This document shows, piece after piece, positions 8,224 to 16,650 of a stretch of DNA of 64,000 nt. The translations under genes were made by a program, and so were the position numbers. The notes under the pieces were generated by a model. That model did not search any database. It was given only the letters and a program-made list of their open reading frames with translations, and was not told the origin of the DNA. The stretch covers positions 1 to 64,000 of the forward strand of contig JAIXWQ010000013.1 in the NCBI GenBank assembly GCA_027491195.1, given 5' to 3'. This DNA comes from Cytophagaceae bacterium. Lineage in GTDB: Bacteria; Bacteroidota; Bacteroidia; Cytophagales; Spirosomataceae. How positions within the stretch are numbered: position 1 is the stretch's first letter; the number at the start of each line of letters is the position of its first letter.

Positions 8224-9129
8224 TTATTTATCTGCTTTGTGACCTTTTCCTAATGATCGATCGACTGGTAGACCATAGAAATAATAGAGGATTTTGCCTG
8301 TCAAAGCACCTATTTCAGAAACGTGGCTTTCATCTTGGAAAACATGATGTGTTACGTTGAGTCCCGGATAATTCCTACTTTTTAACGCATTAGCTAAGTT
8401 CAAGGCTCTTTTTTCAAATAAATTTTTGCCTTCCAGCGAGGAGGCGGAAATGAATACTTTGCCTGACAATTTCTTCTTCGAAGCGAAGAAGGCTTTCTCT
8501 AAACGCATCGTTTCATCATCATTAACAAATAGGGGAGCGCTGTTGATGCCTATTTTGGAGAAATAACCCGGATCCTTGAACATCACATGAGATGCAAATA
8601 AAGAACTTAGGGAATGACCTGTTAAACCACGATCGTCAGATGTCTTGTAGTTTGCTTCGATGAACGGGATCACCTCCGTTTTAATGGCATTATAATACTG
8701 TGCCCCATCTCCAGAATGCAGTTTTACTGGTGCTCCGCGAAGCAAATTTGCTACATGAAAAGAGTCTTCATACGCCACATTATCGAAATTCAACACGGGG
8801 TAACGAGAAATAATCCATTCGGGTAAACTCATGCGATCATCACCTATACCCACGATGATGGCCGGCTCGATTTCTCCCGCCATCATTTTATGCATTTCGT
8901 GCATCAATGGGAAAGAATAAAAGGCATCCAGCACATATAGTACGGGGTATTTTTTATCTGACTTAGCATCATATCCCATCGGTACGGAAACCGAAACGCG
9001 GATATTGCTTTTCATGATTTTGGATGGAACATCGTACGCTTCTGCACCGAAAAGAGTGGCTGGTTGTGGGCTTTGAGCTAGGGCGCTGAAAGTGGCGAGC
9101 GCTACTAATAAAACGAGTAGTTTTTTCAT
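8224..9129 (-). CDS. Secreted alpha/beta esterase
   Basis: A 301-residue protein with a signal peptide ending SALAQ. It has YPVLYVLDAFYSF, a nucleophile elbow GHSLSS (the usual second Gly pair is replaced by Ser-Ser), IGINSAP and catalytic His in DESHVSE. It is the same IroE/Fes-like family as the protein at 4622. It is two bases downstream of the SnoaL gene and nine upstream of the beta-lactamase-fold gene, so all three are co-transcribed. It is likely periplasmic and cleaves small esters. Confidence 0.87.
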   Translation of the reverse strand: MKKLLVLLVALATFSALAQSPQPATLFGAEAYDVPSKIMKSNIRVSVSVPMGYDAKSDKKYPVLYVLDAFYSFPLMHEMHKMMAGEIEPAIIVGIGDDRMSLPEWIISRYPVLNFDNVAYEDSFHVANLLRGAPVKLHSGDGAQYYNAIKTEVIPFIEANYKTSDDRGLTGHSLSSLFASHVMFKDPGYFSKIGINSAPLFVNDDETMRLEKAFFASKKKLSGKVFISASSLEGKNLFEKRALNLANALKSRNYPGLNVTHHVFQDESHVSEIGALTGKILYYFYGLPVDRSLGKGHKADK

Positions 9130-9131
9130 GG

Positions 9132-9629
9132 TTATTTGACTAAGTATTGGCCTAATTGTTGATTATAGGAGAGATTATCATCGAAATCTTGCTCTTCGAT
9201 GATTTTACCGTCTTTCATTTTGACAAGGGTAACACCAGATAAGTTCATGGGCTTTCCTGTAGCGGTATGCGTTCCTTTGAAATTCCAGTGTTTAACTAAT
9301 TTATCTCCATGTCCCCAGACATCGATAAAGGTAAATTTGATGTCCGAAAAGGTCGTTAAATAGTAATTGAATGACTTTTTAAATCCCTCAATTCCTTGGG
9401 ATCTAATATTCTCTTTTTGACCTAACAATACGACATCGGTTGCAAAATTTTTATCATTTACTTGGTCGATATCGCGCTGGTTAAAGATCTTGTCCCAGAC
9501 TCCGGTATACATTTTGATGTTTTCTGCGACGTGCTTTTCAGCTTTCAGCAAATCTTCACATTCTTTTTTGGATTGCGCATTTACTGTAAATGCGCTTAAA
9601 GCGAGCACTATAACGAGTAGTTTTTTCAT
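9132..9629 (-). CDS. Secreted SnoaL-like (NTF2-fold) protein
   Basis: A 165-residue protein with a signal peptide ending VNAQ. The mature part is a SnoaL-like domain of the polyketide-cyclase type: GIEGFKKSFNYY, HGDKLVKHWNFKGTHTATGKP and VKMKDGKIIEEQDF. It is a clear paralogue of the lipoprotein at 18756, which shares GDKLVK.W.FKG.HT and KMKDGKI.EEQDF. Such domains bind or isomerise small hydrophobic molecules; the ligand is unknown. It is first in the operon with two secreted hydrolases. A TAttTTTG box lies 22 nt upstream, with palindrome B behind it. Confidence 0.88.
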   Translation of the reverse strand: MKKLLVIVLALSAFTVNAQSKKECEDLLKAEKHVAENIKMYTGVWDKIFNQRDIDQVNDKNFATDVVLLGQKENIRSQGIEGFKKSFNYYLTTFSDIKFTFIDVWGHGDKLVKHWNFKGTHTATGKPMNLSGVTLVKMKDGKIIEEQDFDDNLSYNQQLGQYLVK

Positions 9630-9651
9630 GAGGGTTTGTTTTGGTTATCAC

Positions 9652-9659
9652 CAAAAATA
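9652..9659 (-). promoter_or_regulatory. Promoter -7 box TATTTTTG of the SnoaL operon
   Basis: A perfect TAnnTTTG match on the minus strand, 22 nt before the ATG at 9629. No TTG is seen at the usual -33 distance, which fits activator dependence. Confidence 0.6.
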
Positions 9660-9699
9660 TTCGGTTAGCCTTGCTATATCCTTAAATTCTCGAATAAGT

Positions 9700-9727
9700 T
9701 TGTTCCCATTTCCGCAAAAGGGAACAA
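9700..9727. promoter_or_regulatory. Palindrome copy B
   Basis: TTGTTCCC, 12 bases (ATTTCCGCAAAA), then GGGAACAA. Its centre at 9713.5 is 54.5 bp from the promoter box at 9652-9659. It has the same core and spacer length as copies A and C, and is probably a regulator dimer site. Confidence 0.75.
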
Positions 9728-9744
9728 TTTCAACGTTAGCAAAA

Positions 9745-9764
9745 TGTCCAAATGTGTCCAAATG
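9745..9764. repeat. Tandem 10-bp repeat TGTCCAAATG x2
   Basis: Two identical 10-bp units lie between palindrome B and the gene at 9857. Related units GTTCAAATAA with the same 10-bp period occur at 12265-12300. The helical phasing suggests side-by-side binding of a regulator. Confidence 0.55.
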
Positions 9765-9856
9765 GTAAAAAATAGGCAAGATTTTTGAACAAAGGAATTC
9801 CTCAAAGGTTCCTCTTTTAAATTTAATCGTATATTGAGCGGTTATTGTTCTAATTT

Positions 9857-11059
9857 ATGCCAGCATCTATTCCCCTTAGCTCCCACGAAAAAAAGTGGTT
9901 GATTAAAATTATTCAGGAAGTTTACGGGATTCAGATTTTGGATGCTTACTCCTGCCAAAAACTAAGCGACGAATTACTCTCCAGAGCACGTATTTCCATT
10001 TCATATAATACGATTCGGCGGCTTTTTGGCGTTATAAAAGGACCCACACAAGCCTCCCGCTTTACCTTGGACAGTTTATGCAAAGGCCTAGGCTATGCCG
10101 ATTTTGCTGCTTTTCAACAAGCGGTTAATCAATTCGAAAAGGATTTCTTTAACGAGATGTTGATTTTAAATCGCCTGAAAAAGCGAAAAGACGATGCCAT
10201 TATCCTCGGAATTGCGCAACAATTTCAGATGAAGAATTGGGATGAGGTATATCAATTTAAATCGATCATTGATCTCTGCCTAGAGGTGGAAAATTTCGAT
10301 TTATTGACACAGATTTTTGAGCTGAAATTTGACACGAAAAATCAAGACGTCACGTGGCGTTTATATGTTTCTTTTCAGTCCATCTATGTCCAAAGTTGCC
10401 AAAACAATGAACGTGTCATTGTTTATGTGGAGGAATTATTGAGGACAAATGAACTTGCTCAGCGGATTTTATTGCAGTTGTTTGTAGAGGAGGAATGTCT
10501 TCAGGGCTATTACGGCCGGTGGCTGCGTGCTAGCTCAGAGGATTTAGTGGAGGATATGGTGGTGTTTAAAAATAGCATGTTGTGTCAACTGGCTTTTGAA
10601 AATAAAGAAATGGAGGCTGCTAAAAAGCATTTATCTATCGCAAAGCAGGCCTTCAAGGAGCACATGCATCCGAATCTAAGGGGTCGTATTGCCGCCTGGG
10701 ATTATATCTTACATGGCAATCGGCAAACGTGTGAAGATTTTTATACAGGTCTCCATGAATTTACTGACAAGCTATCCTTTTTGGTCTTTTTCTATCGTTT
10801 ATTAGAGGTTTATCATCAGGAGCTGTTAAGTTTTGATTATCTTGAGACCTTTGTAGTGGACGATTTGCTCATTAATTTTTCCTTCCCTGAGAAGCATAAT
10901 TTGAATAAAATGTATTTGTTGAAGGCACGATATTGTATCCAAAAAGGCGATGTAGGACTGGCGAGACAGTTAAAGGGTAACCTGAATCTACGCTACATTT
11001 ACAGTTGTGATAAAGCCTGGGTTGATCGTCAGCTCGCATTTGTGGAAGCAACATGCTAG
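9857..11059 (+). CDS. DNA-binding-like N terminus with helical C-terminal region
   Basis: A 400-residue protein without a signal peptide. Residues about 1-95 resemble a Bacteroidota helix-turn-helix-like module: ISYNTIRRLFGVIKG followed by TLDSLCKGLGYADFAAFQQ. The remaining 300 residues are rich in paired helices, like TPR-type repeats (AFENKEMEAAKKHLSIAKQAF), with no enzyme motif. No specific family was recognised. It overlaps the transporter gene by 7 nt. The 10-bp repeats upstream and the palindrome between it and the SnoaL operon make it a candidate local regulator (inference). Confidence 0.75.
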   Translation: MPASIPLSSHEKKWLIKIIQEVYGIQILDAYSCQKLSDELLSRARISISYNTIRRLFGVIKGPTQASRFTLDSLCKGLGYADFAAFQQAVNQFEKDFFNEMLILNRLKKRKDDAIILGIAQQFQMKNWDEVYQFKSIIDLCLEVENFDLLTQIFELKFDTKNQDVTWRLYVSFQSIYVQSCQNNERVIVYVEELLRTNELAQRILLQLFVEEECLQGYYGRWLRASSEDLVEDMVVFKNSMLCQLAFENKEMEAAKKHLSIAKQAFKEHMHPNLRGRIAAWDYILHGNRQTCEDFYTGLHEFTDKLSFLVFFYRLLEVYHQELLSFDYLETFVVDDLLINFSFPEKHNLNKMYLLKARYCIQKGDVGLARQLKGNLNLRYIYSCDKAWVDRQLAFVEATC

Positions 11060-11916
11060 GTCTACTTTACATCGTTTTAAGCTCTGTTTTCTTCGGATTC
11101 AGTAACGCGTATTGGAAGAAGGCCATACAAAACACTCCTTTTTTGCAAGTCATTTTTATGCGGGGGCTTTATACGACCTCGTTTTTCGGGCTCTGTTATT
11201 TGCTCGATTTGCGGTGGGGGATTTTCGAGCCTTGGCTAGGTGCCCTTCCTGATTTTTCGGCAGAGCAGCTCTGTCTGAGTTTTGGACTCTGCGTTTTTAG
11301 TGCTTTTGGATTATTTTTTTTCGTTCGTACGCTGAAAACAGAAGCTGTTTCACTAGTAGCTCCCATCTCTTCGATCAATGTATTTGGCTTGTTAACGGCG
11401 GTGCTATTTTTCGGGGATTCCTGGGGAATGAATCAGACAACTGCGATTTTTTGTGTGTTAGTGGGCCTCTTATTTATCTTTAGAAGTCAGTGGCAATTTG
11501 CGTCGATTTCCTCTTTTTGGAAGGCTTTAGGTGGGAGTATTTTAGCTTCTTTTTTCTGGGGAGTTTCCTATTCTTTGTTTAGATTCCCCATACATTGGCT
11601 GGGCGTTTTACTCTTCACGTTCTTGCTCGAAGTAAGCGTAACACTTTTTGTAGGGGTATTATTAGTTTCCCAAAAGCATAGCTGGCAGGCAATTCCCCAG
11701 CGCCCCATTCAAGTACTAGCTCTGTGCATCATTTTAGGATCTATTTTTTTGCACATTTCCTACCAGTCTGCATCGGTCACCCAAATCATTTTCATTGGTA
11801 AATCACAATTGGTTTTGACCTTATTTTTTGGCCATCTACTCTACCGCGAAAAGCTTACCTATCTTCAAATAGTAGGGGTAGGTTTTTTAATTCTATCTAT
11901 TTATTTAGTCGTCTAA
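11053..11916 (+). CDS. EamA/DMT-family transporter
   Basis: A 287-residue membrane protein with about ten hydrophobic segments arranged as two EamA-like halves. The first half includes GFSNAYWKKAI and TEAVSLVAPISSINVFGLLTA; the second half ends with QSASVTQIIFIGKSQLVLTLFFG and EKLTYLQIVGVGFLILS. The drug/metabolite transporter family moves small metabolites, usually outwards. The start overlaps the upstream regulator-like gene by 7 nt, so the two are translationally coupled. Substrate unknown. Confidence 0.85.
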   Translation: MLGLLYIVLSSVFFGFSNAYWKKAIQNTPFLQVIFMRGLYTTSFFGLCYLLDLRWGIFEPWLGALPDFSAEQLCLSFGLCVFSAFGLFFFVRTLKTEAVSLVAPISSINVFGLLTAVLFFGDSWGMNQTTAIFCVLVGLLFIFRSQWQFASISSFWKALGGSILASFFWGVSYSLFRFPIHWLGVLLFTFLLEVSVTLFVGVLLVSQKHSWQAIPQRPIQVLALCIILGSIFLHISYQSASVTQIIFIGKSQLVLTLFFGHLLYREKLTYLQIVGVGFLILSIYLVV

Positions 11917-12213
11917 TTAGAGTAGCATCGCTAAATAACTCTTCATTCCAAAGGCCTCTCGCGGGCGAAGGTGACGCAAAGAGCAAAAGCGATTTTTCGT
12001 TAGAGCGATGAACGTATCGGCTAGTACTAGATTTTCAATGGTCCGTATCTGTACCACATCGTTGACAGGAAATGTGTGGACGAGTTTTTTAAATCGGAAC
12101 AGGCGCAAAGAGTACACCTCGATCATCCCGTCGTGAATCAATACCTCGCGTCCTTCTTTTCCAGCTAATAGGATATACCAAGGACTTTTGCAGACAAATT
12201 GCTTTGAATTCAT
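11917..12213 (-). CDS. Small hypothetical protein (98 residues)
   Basis: A 98-residue cytoplasmic protein, alternating hydrophobic and charged in a way that suggests mainly beta strands (YILLAGKEGREVLIHDGMIEVYS, FPVNDVVQIRTIENLVLA). The family was not recognised. It is convergent with the transporter gene, whose stop codon directly abuts it. A perfect TAgcTTTG box 19 nt upstream and 10-bp-phased repeats behind it support expression. A competing frame at 12089-12280 is judged a shadow because it lacks such support. Confidence 0.55.
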   Translation of the reverse strand: MNSKQFVCKSPWYILLAGKEGREVLIHDGMIEVYSLRLFRFKKLVHTFPVNDVVQIRTIENLVLADTFIALTKNRFCSLRHLRPREAFGMKSYLAMLL

Positions 12214-12232
12214 AGTTTTCGTTTCTATGATT

Positions 12233-12240
12233 CAAAGCTA
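12233..12240 (-). promoter_or_regulatory. Promoter -7 box TAGCTTTG
   Basis: Exact TAnnTTTG match on the minus strand, 19 nt before the ATG at 12213. The phased GTTCAA repeats start 24 bp further upstream. Confidence 0.5.
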
Positions 12241-12264
12241 GTCTAACCGCTTGATACATGCTTT

Positions 12265-12300
12265 GGCCAAATAGGTTCAAATAAGTTCAAACGTGTCCAT
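12265..12300. repeat. Four 10-bp-phased GTTCAA-like repeats
   Basis: GGCCAA, GTTCAA, GTTCAA and GTCCAT begin at 12265, 12275, 12285 and 12295, exactly one helical turn apart. They resemble the GTCCAA pair at 9746 and 9756. They lie upstream of the small gene at 11917-12213 and just after the metalloprotease stop codon. Confidence 0.55.
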
Positions 12301-14679
12301 TTACTCAAAGCAATCCATCCCAATAGGAGCTCCATCCGGAATCACCGGTGTTTGCATTGGTTTCCAATCGGCCGGGTTAGCCTTGAATTGATCAATGGTT
12401 TGTACTAAATAACCAGCAAAAGCCCCGGTCTTTTTGCTGTAAAATTCCCGAATGCCTTTCACAGAGGAAGCGACCTCCGCCGCCGCTAATGGAGAAATGG
12501 ATGGCGCATTCAATACATTCAATAAAGAAGAAACCACCTTAAAATTAATCGTCTCTTGAGTTGCCTGTAAATAAGCATCAGAGTGAGACGTATAAAGTGT
12601 GGCCTGCAATAAGGTATTCAAGGTCTCTGAAACCCCTAATTGCTGCGCGTTTACTGCTTTATTACCAGCTAACCGAGAAAGACGATCAGGGTGTAATAGA
12701 AAGTCTAAGGTGTAATCAGCCGCTGATTCGACGGCGCCGAAAGGATCGAATGTGATTCCTGTTTTCCCTTTAAAGGATTCCCTTGTGCGGTCATTGTTGA
12801 AAGCGCGAGGTGGGAATAAAGCTAATTTATCCTTCGGAATGGCTAATGTTCTAGCGTCTAATGTCGCTGCCACCGATTTCAAGGCTTTTTGTTGTAAGGC
12901 TACCGAAGCATTTTCTAGCACGAGTTCTTTGCCACCTCTGACCGCGTAATTGTATTCGTAGCCTCCAATGATCTTAGTCGTTGCCTCTGTTTGGTAGCGG
13001 TGCAAGAAATACAAGGGAACAAAGACGTCTTCTAAGTGTGAATAAGTCTCGTTCGGGCGAATGTTTTTCACAGAAAAGTTCGCGATGGCTTTTTGGCGAA
13101 CGGCTAAAATGTGGTCTAATTCGTCTACGATTGTTTTTCCATTGTCCCAAAGGTGAGCATAGATATGCGCCCCACCCGGGTTACGTGCATCGGAGTCGGT
13201 GATGAAGCGAAGACCTTTGGCATAGGCATTATCAATGACTTGATTTAATTCAGCTGTGGTTTTGTGATCCCCATACGCATAATCTACAGACACCTTATCC
13301 CAGTCGCCTATTTTCGTATCATATGCGTGGCTGAAATCCATCTGGTCTCCCTTAAAATCGATTTGTGGATGCGGATAATCCATTACGCTCGTATTCTCCC
13401 GAGCACTGGCCGCATAGTTATGGGCAAAACCCAAGGTATGGCCTATCTCATGTGCGGCGAGTTGTCTGATGCGAGCCAAAGACATCTCCATCATCGGTCC
13501 ATTCGCAGAACCATCGGTCGCAAATGGAGCGTTCATTAACGCTTGCGCGATCATGAAATCCTGACGAATCCGAAGACTACCTAGACTCACGTGCCCTTTC
13601 ATAATTTCCCCGGTACGAGGATCCGTTATACTCGCTCCATAGCTCCAGCCTCGCGTAGAACGGTGCACCCACTGAATAACATGATATCGGACATCCATCG
13701 GATCAGCTTCCTCTGGTAATAATTTTACTTGGAAAGCATTCTTGTAACCAATGGCCTCAAAGGCCTGATTCCACCAGCGACCACCCTCCATCAGAGCAGA
13801 ACGTACGGGTTCCGGTGTACCATTATCTAAATAATAAATAATCGGTTTAACCGCCTCGCTCACCGCTGCCTTGGGATCTTTTTTCTCCAAACGGTGACGC
13901 GTAATCCACTGCTTCAATACTACCTCATTAACAGGAGAAGAGTAATCTTGAAACGAAATCGCATTTGCTCCGGAACGCGGGTCGAATACACGCGGCTGGT
14001 AGTTATTGTCTGGTAATTGAATAAAGGAATGGTGTTCCACCACGCTAACATAATCCGCGTTAGGGGCCACGGAACGAATTTCAGATCCAGTTCCATTGCC
14101 ACCAAAAGTCAAGCGGGCTTCGAATTCAGTGTTTTGCGGGAAGGATTTCGTGCGCTCTAATGCTAATGAGCTTTTGGACTTATCTAAACTATAGCTTCCT
14201 TGTTTTGCCTGAGTTAAGCGCTTCAAAACGCCATGTGCGTCTTGCATTAAGAAATCAGTAATATCGATAATATAAGCCCCCTCTGAAGTGCCTTCAATTT
14301 TGAAACCGAATAAAACTGATTTTGCGAAGGCCTGCTGCACCGATAATTTCTCGAGAGGATTGGTGGTGTTCGCCCGGTATTGGGTGTTCGGTTGAACTAA
14401 GAATAATTTGTTTCCTTGTTTCTCAAAGAAAACGACCTGCTCATTGCCTAATTGGCCTCTGTCCAGTCCTAAATCATTATTTCCTACCCCTTGAGCCAAG
14501 GAATACACGTACATGAATTCCTCGTTTAGCTTTTTCACTTCTAGGTAGATTTTGTCATTCGACTCATCCGTATAGAAGTTGAAATAGCCGGTATGGGCTT
14601 TCATGGATTTGATTTTGTCCGCGATTTGTGCGGAAGCGCTAAGGCTAAAAAGGACGAAAAGTAGGAGCAGTTTTTTCAT
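12301..14679 (-). CDS. Secreted zinc-dependent metalloprotease (DUF5117/DUF4953 type)
   Basis: A 792-residue protein with a signal peptide ending SASAQ. It belongs to the large Bacteroidota metalloprotease family with N-terminal DUF5117/5118-like regions. The catalytic zinc motif is HEIGHTLGFAHN near residue 413, a metzincin-like HExxHxxGxxH, followed by SVMDYPHP as a Met-turn. It is likely periplasmic or outer-membrane associated and degrades proteins. It stands alone, and the upstream gene has its own terminator at 14711-14734. Confidence 0.88.
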   Translation of the reverse strand: MKKLLLLFVLFSLSASAQIADKIKSMKAHTGYFNFYTDESNDKIYLEVKKLNEEFMYVYSLAQGVGNNDLGLDRGQLGNEQVVFFEKQGNKLFLVQPNTQYRANTTNPLEKLSVQQAFAKSVLFGFKIEGTSEGAYIIDITDFLMQDAHGVLKRLTQAKQGSYSLDKSKSSLALERTKSFPQNTEFEARLTFGGNGTGSEIRSVAPNADYVSVVEHHSFIQLPDNNYQPRVFDPRSGANAISFQDYSSPVNEVVLKQWITRHRLEKKDPKAAVSEAVKPIIYYLDNGTPEPVRSALMEGGRWWNQAFEAIGYKNAFQVKLLPEEADPMDVRYHVIQWVHRSTRGWSYGASITDPRTGEIMKGHVSLGSLRIRQDFMIAQALMNAPFATDGSANGPMMEMSLARIRQLAAHEIGHTLGFAHNYAASARENTSVMDYPHPQIDFKGDQMDFSHAYDTKIGDWDKVSVDYAYGDHKTTAELNQVIDNAYAKGLRFITDSDARNPGGAHIYAHLWDNGKTIVDELDHILAVRQKAIANFSVKNIRPNETYSHLEDVFVPLYFLHRYQTEATTKIIGGYEYNYAVRGGKELVLENASVALQQKALKSVAATLDARTLAIPKDKLALFPPRAFNNDRTRESFKGKTGITFDPFGAVESAADYTLDFLLHPDRLSRLAGNKAVNAQQLGVSETLNTLLQATLYTSHSDAYLQATQETINFKVVSSLLNVLNAPSISPLAAAEVASSVKGIREFYSKKTGAFAGYLVQTIDQFKANPADWKPMQTPVIPDGAPIGMDCFE

Positions 14680-14710
14680 AACCCAATTTAGGAATTTACC
14701 CGATAAAGAA

Positions 14711-14734
14711 AAAGCTCGAATTTCTCCGAGCTTT
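14711..14734 (-). terminator. Terminator of the PhyH gene
   Basis: AAAGCTCG pairs with CGAGCTTT around an 8-nt loop. On the minus strand it is followed by TTTTTCTTT. Confidence 0.75.
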
Positions 14735-14739
14735 CTAAT

Positions 14740-15690
14740 TTACCAGCGATCTAATCCCAGTATTTTTTTCCCTAGCTCATTGAGCTCAGCTGTTTCATAT
14801 TTCGTTTGTTCCCATTTGCGCGGATCTCCCGGAAAGGCATAGCCCTCTGGAGCGATGCGGTCGCGCCAGGAGTTGACCCGCCATTCACGTAGTTCCGTAT
14901 TATCTTCCTCCGCAGGCATCATCGAAATATATTGAGCGCAACGCACCTTATCACTGTTATTAGCTCGGATTCCATGCGGCTGCGTGCTGTTGAAAATCAA
15001 TAGATCCCCAGCTTCTAATTTAACCTTCGTAGGGGTGAAACCTGTGGTATCAGGAAGGAATCGATTACGGTCTTCTGGTTGCGTTAATTTCCAGGTATCG
15101 TAGTTGCGGAATAACTCAGGGATGCATTGGAAGCCTCCCATATTTTCATCCAATTGATCGGCTAAGGCTAAAACCCCTTGCACATTTACCGGCCTCGTCT
15201 CCGGATCGTAATCCCAGTGGATGAAGGCCTTGTATTCGTGTCCGGGACGGATAGGGAAGTTCAAGTTCGCGCGATCAATCGTCACCCATAATTTCTCCGT
15301 TCCCCAAATATCCACAAACGCATCGTATACCCTTTGCGTCGAGCGATTGTCCCACTGCAATTGGCTATTATAACATTCTACCATCCCCGTGTTTGCCAGT
15401 TCCTTCATCTTCATTTCTGCACGTGGAGCAGTGTACCAAGTGCTAGGGTCATTCGGATCTTTCTCTTCGAATTCATACAAGAAGGCCGCCGTTTTTAAAG
15501 CTTGCTCGCGAGCCACCGCATGCTTAATGACGACATAGCCATTGTGTTTCCAAAAGGCCCAATCCTCCTCACTTAAAACCCGTAAAGGCTGTCCGTTTGA
15601 ACGATCATTTAATTTTAGTGCGCTACTTTTTGCTGTCGATGGATTGCCCGGAATGTCGTAGTGGGCGTTATTAGGGATGTCTGTTTTCAT
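14740..15690 (-). CDS. Phytanoyl-CoA dioxygenase family protein
   Basis: A 316-residue cytoplasmic Fe(II)/2-oxoglutarate oxygenase of the PhyH family. The iron facial triad is visible as HWDYD (His and Asp near residues 150-152) and the distal His in STQPHGIRANN. The 2-oxoglutarate-binding Arg is probably in KVRCAQYISM. The family hydroxylates small molecules; the substrate is unknown. It is divergent from an AraC regulator at 15805, its likely controller, and a TAccTTTG box lies 17 nt before the start. Confidence 0.87.
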   Translation of the reverse strand: MKTDIPNNAHYDIPGNPSTAKSSALKLNDRSNGQPLRVLSEEDWAFWKHNGYVVIKHAVAREQALKTAAFLYEFEEKDPNDPSTWYTAPRAEMKMKELANTGMVECYNSQLQWDNRSTQRVYDAFVDIWGTEKLWVTIDRANLNFPIRPGHEYKAFIHWDYDPETRPVNVQGVLALADQLDENMGGFQCIPELFRNYDTWKLTQPEDRNRFLPDTTGFTPTKVKLEAGDLLIFNSTQPHGIRANNSDKVRCAQYISMMPAEEDNTELREWRVNSWRDRIAPEGYAFPGDPRKWEQTKYETAELNELGKKILGLDRW

Positions 15691-15707
15691 AGGTTCTTAT
15701 TTTATGC

Positions 15708-15715
15708 CAAAGGTA
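15708..15715 (-). promoter_or_regulatory. Promoter -7 box TACCTTTG of the PhyH gene
   Basis: Exact TAnnTTTG match on the minus strand, 17 nt before the ATG at 15690, in the divergent region shared with the AraC gene. Confidence 0.5.
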
Positions 15716-15804
15716 TAGCGACCTGAGCCTCTTTTTTTCTGCTCTATTGATAATTATTTGTACTGTATTGATATATTATTTCCACATTTAGCTATTTTAG
15801 GCAA

Positions 15805-16650
15805 ATGAAATTGAATCTAGAGCAAATTCACCCGGATAATGACAGTTCATTTAGGTTTCTTTTGACCCCTAAATTGAACGAAGTTTTCTATTGGCATTTT
15901 CATCCAGAAATCGAATTAGTGTATGTGGAGGCAGAAAAGGGGATCAGGCATATTGGTGATCATATTTCCACCTATGAGGGCTGTGATTTGGCCTTAATCG
16001 GCTCCTATATTCCCCATTTGAATTTTGATTATGGGGTCAAAGCCACCGTGGAGACAGTGGTGATTCAATTTCCAGAGACCTATTTTGAAGCGGGTTTAGC
16101 TCGTATTCCAGAGCTTCAAAAAGTAGTGGATTTAATGGAAAGGGCGAAAACGGGAATTGCGTTTACAGGTGAAACGAAACGAATAGCCGGGATTCGGTTG
16201 AAGAAATTGCAGTACATGGATCGTTTCCATCAATTTATGGAGTTGATGAGCATCTTTCAGTTTTTGGCCGTATCCGACGAATTCGAAGACCTCGAGGTTC
16301 GCCCCATCTCAAGTCAAACCATCTTAAAACAACAAGAAAGGATGCACCGCATTCATCAATTTGTTGAGATGAATTTCCAAAAGCCCATTGATACCCAACA
16401 AATAGCAGAGGAAGTAAACTTGACCTTACCCGCCTTTTGTCGCTATTTCAAGAAGGCAACGAAATTAACCTACACGGACTTTGTGAACCAATACCGTGTG
16501 CAATACGCAAAAAAACTGCTCATCCAAGATAAGAATGTGACCGAGACCTGCTTCGAATGCGGTTTTGAATCCCTGTCGTATTTTAACCGCATCTTTAAAA
16601 AGTTCGCAGGGGTGTCACCTTCAGAATTTAAGAGGAGAAGATTACATTAA
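15805..16650 (+). CDS. AraC-family transcriptional regulator
   Basis: A 281-residue regulator with an N-terminal cupin-like sensing domain (FYWHFHPEIELVYVEAEKG, with the HxHPE pattern near residue 31). The C-terminal AraC double helix-turn-helix covers about 180-281: IDTQQIAEEVNLTLPAFCRYFKK, then VTETCFECGFESLSYFNRIFKKFAGVSPSEFK. It is divergent from the PhyH dioxygenase and probably activates it in response to a sugar or other small metabolite. Its 3' end overlaps the convergent Fic gene by 9 bp. Confidence 0.9.
   Translation: MKLNLEQIHPDNDSSFRFLLTPKLNEVFYWHFHPEIELVYVEAEKGIRHIGDHISTYEGCDLALIGSYIPHLNFDYGVKATVETVVIQFPETYFEAGLARIPELQKVVDLMERAKTGIAFTGETKRIAGIRLKKLQYMDRFHQFMELMSIFQFLAVSDEFEDLEVRPISSQTILKQQERMHRIHQFVEMNFQKPIDTQQIAEEVNLTLPAFCRYFKKATKLTYTDFVNQYRVQYAKKLLIQDKNVTETCFECGFESLSYFNRIFKKFAGVSPSEFKRRRLH

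Noticed and set aside
12089-12280. Overlapping 63-residue frame
   Set aside because: It competes with the better-supported frame at 11917-12213 and crosses its promoter.
14814-14822. TGTTCCCATTTGCGC inside the PhyH gene, similar to the palindrome left half
   Set aside because: The mirrored right half is missing and it lies in coding sequence.
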